Source: an uncultured Prochlorococcus sp. (lineage in GTDB: Bacteria > Cyanobacteriota > Cyanobacteriia > PCC-6307 > Cyanobiaceae). Taken from it: a DNA stretch of 35,326 nt. The notes under the pieces are model-generated. The model searched no databases. It was given only the letters and a program-made list of their open reading frames with translations, and was not told where the DNA came from. Where the stretch lies: assembly GCA_902634795.1 (NCBI GenBank), contig CACPLK010000008.1:1-35326 (forward strand), read 5' to 3'. This document shows, in pieces, positions 27,683 through 35,326 of this stretch. Position 1 is the stretch's first letter; each line of letters opens with the position of its first letter. The position numbers were made by a program, and so were the translations under genes.

Positions 27683-29494
27683 TCATTGCTCATTAGAGTT
27701 TAACTTATACCATTTTTTTAACATTTCTTTTGCCATAGGTAGAGCATGCACTGAACCACCACCAGGAGTATTCTGAGCAAATGCAACAATGACTATTTCT
27801 CCTGAGTCATAAGGTGCAAAGCCAGCAAACCATGCATGGTCACTACCTCCACTGCTATCTTCTGCCGTTCCAGTTTTACCAGCGACTGGAGGGAAAATAG
27901 AGGTATCTACATTAATTCCCATACCAGTACCACTAGTTACTACTTTTCGAAGTCCACGACGAATTGTCTCGAGTGTCGTATCTTGAATGTCTACTTTTTG
28001 TAAATATTTTACTGATCTCCAGTTTATATTGGCATCCACTAAGTGAGGAGTAATCAAATAACCACCATTTGCAAAAACTGAATATGCTCGTGCTAATTGC
28101 AATGGAGTAACCAGAACAACAGATTGACCAATAGATGCACTAGCCATATCTTCTACGATCCAAGGAGTTTCTCCAGGTTTTCCACCTCCACGACCTTCAT
28201 CAGCCCATTTCTTATTCCCTACTAAGCCTTTAGTTTCATCAAGTACAGTTTCTATGCCAGTGTAATTGTCGAAGCCAAGTTTTATTGCCGCATCATATAA
28301 AGCCTTCGAACCAGAGCCAACCCCAACCTGGTAAAAGAAAGTATTACTGGAGACTCTGAATGCATCTTCATATCCAATCCAACCAAAACCTCTTTTATTA
28401 TATTCCGGAAAACAATGACTTCCATATGTAATACAAGGAACAGTATTTAATTTTTGACTAGCAGGAAATTTACCACTTTCCATCCCTGCGATAGCAGTCA
28501 CGGGCTTCCATGTACTCCCTGGATCATACGCATTAAATACTCTACTCAAAAGAGGAAGATTAGATGACAAAAAAAGATTGTCATATTGTTGATTTGTAAA
28601 AGGTTGAGAAAAAAAATTAAGGTCGAAAGTTGGTTTACTAGCAATTGCTCTAATTGCACCTGTACGTGGATCAATCGCTACTATTGCGCCAGCACTTTTA
28701 TCGGACAAAACTTTTTCTGCAGTAAGTTGTAGCTCTAGATCAAGAGTTAATCGTATATCCCTACCAGCTTTTGGCAACTTTAATCCTAGGCTACGTTGAA
28801 CCGTACCTATTGAATCAATCTCAAGCATTTCACCTCCCCATGTACCTCTCAAGTCAGATTCAAATGCAGCTTCAATACCCTTCCGTCCAATTCGATCAGA
28901 TAATTTGTATCCTCTTTCTGAAAGCTTGGAGAACTCATTTTGAGTTATCAACTGTGTATAGCCCAAAGCATGAGCCGCTAATGACTTATAAGGGTAATTT
29001 CTAACTAAACCAATATCAATTTGAGCACCATACAAGTTATTCTCTTGTTCTTTAAACCTAATAACTTGCTCCACCGACAAATTAGTCAAGAGGACTTTTT
29101 TATAAGGAGTGTCGGAATGACTTCTATTAAATTCAATTTCTAATTGCTCAGTAGAAACATTTAACAAATCAGACAAAGAATTTCTAAGATCTATCCATTC
29201 CCTTTTAGATAAAAGTCTAGGTTGAATAGATAATGAGTAAAAGAGTTTATTGTCGGCAAGAACTACACCATTACGATCTAATAATCTTCCTCTTATTGGT
29301 GGATTAGCAATTAGCTTAATTCTATTTTCTTCTGAAAGTTGTTTATAGTATGACCCATTAATTATTTGTAGCCAAAAAAGACGCACACCTGTTAGTGAAA
29401 AAATTAAACAAATAAACAAAAAGAAAATTAGGGGTTGATTAAAAGCACCTACATGCTTTTTAGAACTGAGATGTAATTTTTCTTGTTTCTTCAT
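27683..29494 (-). CDS. mrdA: Penicillin-binding protein 2 (peptidoglycan transpeptidase)
   Basis: NPPIRGRLLDRNGVVLADN...YDPGSTWKPVTAIAG...VAGKTGTAEDSSG..HAWFAGFAP. Confidence 0.9.
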   Translation of the reverse strand: MKKQEKLHLSSKKHVGAFNQPLIFFLFICLIFSLTGVRLFWLQIINGSYYKQLSEENRIKLIANPPIRGRLLDRNGVVLADNKLFYSLSIQPRLLSKREWIDLRNSLSDLLNVSTEQLEIEFNRSHSDTPYKKVLLTNLSVEQVIRFKEQENNLYGAQIDIGLVRNYPYKSLAAHALGYTQLITQNEFSKLSERGYKLSDRIGRKGIEAAFESDLRGTWGGEMLEIDSIGTVQRSLGLKLPKAGRDIRLTLDLELQLTAEKVLSDKSAGAIVAIDPRTGAIRAIASKPTFDLNFFSQPFTNQQYDNLFLSSNLPLLSRVFNAYDPGSTWKPVTAIAGMESGKFPASQKLNTVPCITYGSHCFPEYNKRGFGWIGYEDAFRVSSNTFFYQVGVGSGSKALYDAAIKLGFDNYTGIETVLDETKGLVGNKKWADEGRGGGKPGETPWIVEDMASASIGQSVVLVTPLQLARAYSVFANGGYLITPHLVDANINWRSVKYLQKVDIQDTTLETIRRGLRKVVTSGTGMGINVDTSIFPPVAGKTGTAEDSSGGSDHAWFAGFAPYDSGEIVIVAFAQNTPGGGSVHALPMAKEMLKKWYKLNSNEQ

Positions 29495-29515
29495 CTACAA
29501 AAATCAAGAAGATTT

Positions 29516-29890
29516 TTAATCCTCTATCTTTGATGAGTCATTACTGATCAAGCATCTTAATTGATCTAATTCAGTATCAATTCTTTTTAAAGTTGACACT
29601 AAAGAATCTTGTTCATTGCTTTCATAATCAGGATAATTCTCATCAACAGTTACATCAACTGAAACAACTGGATTACCTAAGCCAGGAATCACTTGATCAA
29701 TTTTGTCCCTCACTGTCTTTGCAGAGGTTTCGCCATCAACCTGAAATTCTGAAAAGGGATCTTTTGATTTGAATACATCGATTATTTTTTGAAATCCACC
29801 AGTTTTAGCATTGTTAATAATACCCATACCAAAAGGCAAAGCAGACTCCATTGCAAATAAGTGAAAATGCCTTAATTGATCTTTAGCCAT
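29516..29890 (-). CDS. Conserved-type cyanobacterial hypothetical protein
   Basis: MAKDQLRHFHLFAMESALPFGMGIINNAKTGGFQKIIDVF... Confidence 0.7.
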   Translation of the reverse strand: MAKDQLRHFHLFAMESALPFGMGIINNAKTGGFQKIIDVFKSKDPFSEFQVDGETSAKTVRDKIDQVIPGLGNPVVSVDVTVDENYPDYESNEQDSLVSTLKRIDTELDQLRCLISNDSSKIED

Positions 29891-29907
29891 CATGGCTATA
29901 CTAACTG

Positions 29908-30519
29908 CTACTTAAGAATACCTGTTTCTGACGTAGGAAAGTAAGGAGTACAACTATTATTAGAAATACCTATGGACCAACCAGCAAATATTGACATTAC
30001 AATTGCTGCTGCGAATGGAAGAAAAGCTTGATGGGTAGTTTCAAGAGTTAACCATTCTCTCCAACCTCTTATAAACCTCTCTCTAGCAAATCTATTACGC
30101 TCTTTTGAAGCTTGATTAATTTTTTTTCTAAAAGATTTTTCTACCCAACGCTCAAAAGACTTTTTTTTAGTAACTGCCATTTTTCTCTCTACTTCTAACA
30201 ATTGTCCTGCAGTTAGGTGAGGGTGAAAAGTGCCTATTAATTCGAGTGTTTTTAAAAACATTTCAACTGCTGCATCTTTAATAACCCGCTCTTCGTCTTG
30301 AAGAAAAGTCCAATCAACTTCAGGATAAAAACGAGCTCTATTCAGATTGATTTGCTCCTCTCCTAACTGGCCAGGCTCTCTCAACCATCTATCAGTATTG
30401 TTGTCGAAGCGACGCCAATATAGAAAAGGATTAATATAAATTACCTTTCCTGAGATAGTAATACTATCGTTCTGAAGCCGTCGGCTTAAATGAGCATCAG
30501 ACCGTTGTGCAACTGTCAA
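29908..30519 (-). CDS. Hypothetical protein, one predicted TM segment
   Basis: 203-aa ORF, INPFLYWRRFDNNTDRWLREPGQLGEEQINLNRARFYPEVDWTFLQDEERVIKDAAVEMFLKTLELIGTFHPHLT... Confidence 0.75.
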   Translation of the reverse strand: MTVAQRSDAHLSRRLQNDSITISGKVIYINPFLYWRRFDNNTDRWLREPGQLGEEQINLNRARFYPEVDWTFLQDEERVIKDAAVEMFLKTLELIGTFHPHLTAGQLLEVERKMAVTKKKSFERWVEKSFRKKINQASKERNRFARERFIRGWREWLTLETTHQAFLPFAAAIVMSIFAGWSIGISNNSCTPYFPTSETGILK

Positions 30520-30828
30520 AAGTAATCAGCTATTGAACTAAGTTATCTTTTTTTATTGAAATAGACCACCCCTACCCAACAAGATTACTCAATTTAGCAA
30601 TATCAAAATGATCTCACTTCACAAGGTAAAGATAGAATTTCTTTTGATCTATTTCTAGGTCATTCTCCACTTTTTCTTTGAATATAAATGCTATCTCGCT
30701 TGATTTTATTCAAAATTTCTGTATAAATCATATCCAATTTTTTACAGAGACAAGTATCTTCTTTGATGAATCTATGCAAAACAACCATTATTCAGTTATG
30801 TTCATTTCGAACATAATCAAAAAAAGAA

Positions 30829-31146
30829 ATGCTACGTAAGCAAGAAAAAAATGCGATCACAAGAGGAGTAATCCTCGCTATTGGTTGGGGATGGGGTTTA
30901 GATAGATTTTATGAAGGTGACAAAAAAGGAGGAATTCTATCAATTATTGGCTGGGGAATTGTCTTCACAAGTTTTCTTTACTTGAAATGTTCAGGTATTG
31001 AATATGTTGATGGTGTAAAAGATTATTCCAACTACAGTCCAAATCCTTTAATAGTTCTTCCGTTAATTGCTGGGCTATATGGAATCTATTTAATTTTGAG
31101 AAAAGGATTTAGATTAGCAAAACAGTTTGAAAACGCAGAAGACTAA
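30829..31146 (+). CDS. TM2-domain-like membrane protein
   Basis: GWGWGLDRFYEGDKKGGILSIIGWGIVF. Confidence 0.7.
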   Translation: MLRKQEKNAITRGVILAIGWGWGLDRFYEGDKKGGILSIIGWGIVFTSFLYLKCSGIEYVDGVKDYSNYSPNPLIVLPLIAGLYGIYLILRKGFRLAKQFENAED

Positions 31147-31240
31147 TTAATCTTGGAGGCCATAGATCAATTCAGCCCCATGATCTAAGTCATTTTGTTT
31201 TTTATTAGTGACAAAAAGTCCTAATGTAAGTAAAAATAAA

Positions 31241-31316
31241 TTAACAGGACAACTCCTCACACAACCGTTCTGTTAAAAAAAGCACCCAACTTCTTGTAAG
31301 CAGGGTGTTTTTTAAT
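31241..31316 (+). ncRNA. yfr1: Yfr1-like sRNA (copy 2)
   Basis: ACTCCTCACAC (31252-31262) between aacagga and ttctgtt; terminator gcaccc...agggtgttttttaa. Confidence 0.8.
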
Positions 31317-31401
31317 GACTGGTTGTCGAATTGTCACATGTGACAGTCAATGAACCCCCATGCTCATATTTGAGTTTCCCATTAGGTGAGCAATGATATG
31401 G

Positions 31402-31497
31402 TTGTGAGGAGTTGAGATCCTCCGCAGTGGAAACAAGGAAACACTTGCGCCTGATCTCTCAAAAACCGTCTTGTTAAGAACTAGGCGGTTTTTTTAT
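31402..31497 (+). ncRNA. yfr2: Yfr2-like sRNA (copy 2)
   Basis: gtgaggagttgagatcctccgcagtggaaacaaggaaacacttgcgcctgatctc plus terminator aaccgtct..aggcggttttttt. Confidence 0.8.
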
Positions 31498-31609
31498 GAT
31501 TATTTTGATTTAGAAAAAGCCCAACAGGTAATCAGAACGGTATTCTCTACAATTTTTGGTATGAATTGAATAAAAATTATATTATATTAAAAAATTAGCT
31601 TAATATTAA

Positions 31610-31849
31610 ATGACTGAAGAAAAGAAAACAGACAAAAAAAAGTGTGCTGATAAAGCTAGAGCAATGTTTGTTTATGGTGTTCTTCAACTAGGTTCGAGCA
31701 TAGTTTCTGCTGCTGCTCTTGCTGCAATCGCACTGAGTTTTTGTTCTCTTAAACAACAATCAAAAGTATTCAATGAATGTGTTGAAGAGATTCAAGCGAC
31801 TGGCAAGAGTGCATCCGATGCAGTGAGGTTCTGCAATGGTGGTAAATAA
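31610..31849 (+). CDS. Small single-TM hypothetical protein
   Basis: 79-aa ORF followed by a strong terminator. Confidence 0.6.
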   Translation: MTEEKKTDKKKCADKARAMFVYGVLQLGSSIVSAAALAAIALSFCSLKQQSKVFNECVEEIQATGKSASDAVRFCNGGK

Positions 31850-31902
31850 CAATCAGTTGCAAGGTAATAAAATTATTCCTCGAATCAATTAGTAATATCA
31901 TT

Positions 31903-31931
31903 GGGGTGTACTAACTTACACCCCATTTTTA
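31903..31931 (+). terminator. Rho-independent-type terminator
   Basis: ggggtgtactaacttacaccccattttta. Confidence 0.8.
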
Positions 31932-32204
31932 GTTGTGTAAATTTTCTAGTACCCATCACACTCACCCCGCAAATCTCTCCGTGATAAAGAGTTAAAAAAA
32001 TCTCTCCACTTTTTGCTGAATTTGCATCAGTTACACTCAAGGAAAATATTAGATCTATTTCTACATTTTTTGGTAAAGAACTTTCCCTGATTAGATTTGA
32101 AACATGTATAGCTTTTATCCGAGAGAAGTCTATAAAAAGTTGATGAAAGGATTTAGTGATGATGTTAATTCTCCATCAATAATAACCACAATGTTTCTTA
32201 TCCA

Positions 32205-32600
32205 ATGAATCTCAAAAATATTAAAAGTGTTTGCCTTGGTTTTTTAGTACTCCTCATTCTTTTTTATCAACCAAAAATAGAAGCTCTTTCTCATGAATGG
32301 ATTGCAGTTCCAAAAAGTCAGTATGGAGAGCAGGTATAGGATAAGAAAAGCGTTAGTAAAAATCAAGATGGATTCATACGAGTGTTAAGCAAATTTATTC
32401 CTAAAAGCACTACTGACATTACTCAGGACATTCTATATACGATGGATATCGACTGTTCGGAGAAATCTTTCAGAGATATTACCTTAGGTACAAAAGAATT
32501 TAATGAGTTCGAGAATCAAGATTCAGAGTGGAAAGATCCAAATGGAGATAAATTGATTTTGGGTGTAATTGATCAGGTTTGTGCTTTTAGTAATGACTAA
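32205..32600 (+). pseudogene. Secreted, surface-adhesin E-like protein interrupted by one in-frame TAG
   Basis: MNLKNIKSVCLGFLVLLILFYQPKIEALSHEWIAVPKSQYGEQV-TAG-DKKSVSKNQDGFIRVLSKFIPKSTTDITQDILYTMDIDCSEKSFRDI..., same frame throughout. Confidence 0.7.
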
Positions 32601-32768
32601 TGATAACAATTGAAAGACAAACCATGAAGGCAAAAAAGTGTTGACGGTATAAATGAGTCTCACATCAAATCAAATTGGATGGTGAGTTTCTTTTATTGAT
32701 TGCTATCCAAATTTCATAGAGTTTCCTATCACCCATATCTATATTTTCTTCATTTACTTATTTTTTTC

Positions 32769-33131
32769 CTAATCCCAATCAACTTTCACTCCAAAGCCCT
32801 CGGGTATATCTGCACTTATATCTCTTAAATCCAGCCATTTTATCTCCTCATCTAAAGTCAAATTTTTAAACCTTCTTAAATAAATGTCTCCAGCAAGATC
32901 TGGATCTTCAACACCAAAAAAGTCACATATTTCTTCTACTCTTGCCCAATACTCAATTTCATTAGTTGCTCGCTGGAATTCAGTCCTTTGAAATTTCGCT
33001 TGTTCTTCAAGACTTAATTTATCTAAAACTGTAGAAGATACTCTGACAGTTGCAAAGTTCCATTGAGAAGCATCCTCCCCTTGAAGAAAAAGGTTTCTTT
33101 TATTAAGTTCTTTCAACCAAGCTTCATCCAT
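32769..33131 (-). CDS. Hypothetical protein
   Basis: 120-aa ORF, no family recognised. Confidence 0.5.
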   Translation of the reverse strand: MDEAWLKELNKRNLFLQGEDASQWNFATVRVSSTVLDKLSLEEQAKFQRTEFQRATNEIEYWARVEEICDFFGVEDPDLAGDIYLRRFKNLTLDEEIKWLDLRDISADIPEGFGVKVDWD

Positions 33132-33293
33132 AATCTTGCAATCAAATTAAAGACTTTATTTGATTCAACTCATCTTTTCAAAACTCATCCTGCTAAAACT
33201 TAAAAAACAAGGCGAATAGATTGAGATAATGCAGCAGCAAATTGAAGGAACCTAATTTATTTTACGATGGTTTTAAATTAATTAGACTGCGGC

Positions 33294-34022
33294 TTAAGCC
33301 TCACCTATCTCAAGTGATGCCCTAGTTTCGTCTGCGAAATGGATTTCAAGTTCATTACTAAATATATCAGTGCCATTCGAGGGGAAAATAAGGGGTAAGC
33401 CTCTGTAAGTAAGCAAACAATTTTCCATATTTAATTCCTTCGATGAATAATTTCCCTGATGCTGTCCACCCTTTGTTTTAAACTCACCTGCCTCTGTTCT
33501 CGACCAGATGATAAACCAATCTAGCTTTTCCAATTTTTCTAGTTTTGCCTCATTCAATTTATGGTATTCGTCACAGTCAAAAAACTCCCCTACAGACGTC
33601 TCTACTCCCTTGCCATCAACTTCTATTCGCCCTTCATCCAAGTGGATTTGATATTCTTCAGCCCCATCCTCTTCAACAAGAACTTCATTATTAAAAGTTT
33701 TCTGAGCTAAAGCGAACATCTCCTCTTTTCTATCATCAAGAATCTTGCTGATAACCATATCTTCGTCCCAATGACTCTCATCAATAATGTATCTAAGCGA
33801 ACCAAATCTTTCAGAAAGTGCCTTATTAGCAGCATCTTTAGCAATTTTTGCTGCCTTTTCACTATCTTCATCAAGTTCCTTTTTCAAGCGTATTAAGTCA
33901 CTGGCAAATGCATCCATTTGTGTGTAGAACTCGCCATAGTACTTTCCAGCTCTCGTAATTTCAGTTGAGTAGAAAACCTTAATGTATTGAATATCCCCGT
34001 TGTAAGTAACTTCAAATGACAT
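33294..34022 (-). CDS. Hypothetical protein
   Basis: 242-aa ORF, no family recognised. Confidence 0.6.
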   Translation of the reverse strand: MSFEVTYNGDIQYIKVFYSTEITRAGKYYGEFYTQMDAFASDLIRLKKELDEDSEKAAKIAKDAANKALSERFGSLRYIIDESHWDEDMVISKILDDRKEEMFALAQKTFNNEVLVEEDGAEEYQIHLDEGRIEVDGKGVETSVGEFFDCDEYHKLNEAKLEKLEKLDWFIIWSRTEAGEFKTKGGQHQGNYSSKELNMENCLLTYRGLPLIFPSNGTDIFSNELEIHFADETRASLEIGEA

Positions 34023-34103
34023 TAGATGCTAATTATCTCTTATTGGAATGATCACGCGTTTTTCGACCCCTCGCCAGAATTAATTTGATAGATTAAAAAT
34101 ATA

Positions 34104-34146
34104 AGTACTGGACTCAAAGTGGGAAACCAAAACTTTCCCCCTTCTA
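34104..34146 (+). terminator. Hairpin related to 11178-11216
   Basis: agtactggactcaaagtgggaaaccaaaactttcccccttct. Confidence 0.5.
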
Positions 34147-34537
34147 ATATCTATAAGTTTTTTATTTCGTAGATAAAATCTAATCAAACTTACAAAAAAA
34201 CACATTTTAATTATATACTTATCATTTATAATTAACTAGTAATACTAAATAGTTCCACTACCAAGACTCCCTTTAATCATTGTTCCTAACTCAATGATTT
34301 TTGATCAATTCTCGTATAGAACATACAGGAGACATATTTGAGTAAATGATTCTCCTCTTTTAACTTTACCTTAAAGATACCGTAAATGGTATTGAACACC
34401 CCTTACAGTTGAAATCAAATCCACTTGTCCTAAATCTGTATATAAAATAATATACATACTCTATTTGTAATTCTAACTATATGAGATTAAAAAAGATTTA
34501 GTAGTAAAATACTAAAAATCAAAGTTTCTAAAAACAA

Positions 34538-35326
34538 GTGGAAGAATCTGGTTACAAAAATAAAGAGAACAAGAAAGTCACTGAGATAAAAACATTCACA
34601 GTTCCATTTTCTTCAAAAGAAGGGAAAAAAAATATCACTACTACTAATACTCCTTCTCAGACCTCTAAAGAGCAAATAATTAATCAAGCATTGCTTTTTC
34701 ATTCACAAGGTAATATTTCTGAAGCAACAAAGTATTATCAATACGCTCTTGATCAAGGATTTAATGAACCAGCAATTTTGTCAAATTATGGGATGATATG
34801 TAGACAGGAAGGAAACATAGCTCTAGCTAAAAAATTATATCTAAAATCAATTTCCTTATATCCAAATTTTTCAGTTCCATACTCTAATCTAGGCTTTCTA
34901 TTGAAAGAAGATAATGATCTAAAAGGAGCTATGCAATATATTCAGAAAGCAATTGAACTGAATCCTAATTTCACTGAAGCACATGCCAATCTTGGGACCA
35001 TACTAAAAGATCTTGGTAAATTACAAGACGCAGAATTATCTACTCGTAAAGCAATTGAACTAAATCCTAATTTCGCTGATGCACATTCTAATCTTGGGAC
35101 CATATTGAGTGATCTTGGTAAATTACAAGACGCAGAATTATCTACTCGTAAAGCAATTGAACTCAATCCTAATTTCGCTGATGCTCATTTTAACCTTTCA
35201 TATTTAGAACTATTAAAAGGAAATTATCAGGATGGTCTGGAAAATTATGAATTTAGATTTAAAACGAAAAAGCCTACCTCATTGCACGGAAATCCAACTA
35301 TAAGAAAGATCGATGCTAAGGGCTTT
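34538..35326 (+). CDS. TPR repeat protein, GTG start, runs off right edge (not in ORF track)
   Basis: VEESGYKNKENKKVTEIKTFTVPFSSKEGKKNITTTNTPSQTSKEQIINQALLFHSQGNISEATKYYQYALDQGF... followed by TPRs. Confidence 0.85.
   Translation, partial: MEESGYKNKENKKVTEIKTFTVPFSSKEGKKNITTTNTPSQTSKEQIINQALLFHSQGNISEATKYYQYALDQGFNEPAILSNYGMICRQEGNIALAKKLYLKSISLYPNFSVPYSNLGFLLKEDNDLKGAMQYIQKAIELNPNFTEAHANLGTILKDLGKLQDAELSTRKAIELNPNFADAHSNLGTILSDLGKLQDAELSTRKAIELNPNFADAHFNLSYLELLKGNYQDGLENYEFRFKTKKPTSLHGNPTIRKIDAKGF

Noticed and set aside
34942-35166. Minus-strand 74-aa repetitive ORF
   Set aside because: Antisense of the TPR gene starting at 34538

Overview
AT-rich marine picocyanobacterial DNA, most likely Prochlorococcus of a low-light NATL-like type (inferred from gene content and Yfr-type sRNAs; no search was run). 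Two accessory regions flank a core block. The core block (about 13.3-30.5 kb) carries argJ, coaE, gatB, thiO, ndk, speA, alaS, two flavodiiron genes, an NAD(P)H-FMN reductase and a PBP2-type transpeptidase. The left accessory region (1-13.3 kb) has TPR paralogues, a DUF2079-like membrane protein, a DUF4214-type repeat protein with an exact internal duplication, and a compact integrative element of about 7.8 kb inserted at the 3' end of argJ. Main finding: the element appears to be bounded by imperfect direct repeats of the argJ 3' end (5565-5590 and 13327-13352, 20/26 identical). Helically phased TCACA arm-like sites lie inside both ends, including a 22-bp exact repeat about 70 bp from each core. 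A second arm cluster lies just outside the left core, suggesting a second or older element in tandem. The element encodes a tyrosine recombinase (next to argJ), a serine resolvase in a four-gene ATGA-coupled cassette, a cysteine-repeat secreted-like protein, a consensus LexA box, and a tandem sRNA pair. That pair (Yfr1-like ACTCCTCACAC followed by Yfr2-like GGAAACA..GGAAACA) occurs again at 31.24-31.50 kb with covarying stems and a shared upstream palindrome. The right accessory region (30.6-35.3 kb) also has a TM2 protein, an adhesin-like gene interrupted by a single in-frame TAG, and a TPR gene running off the end.
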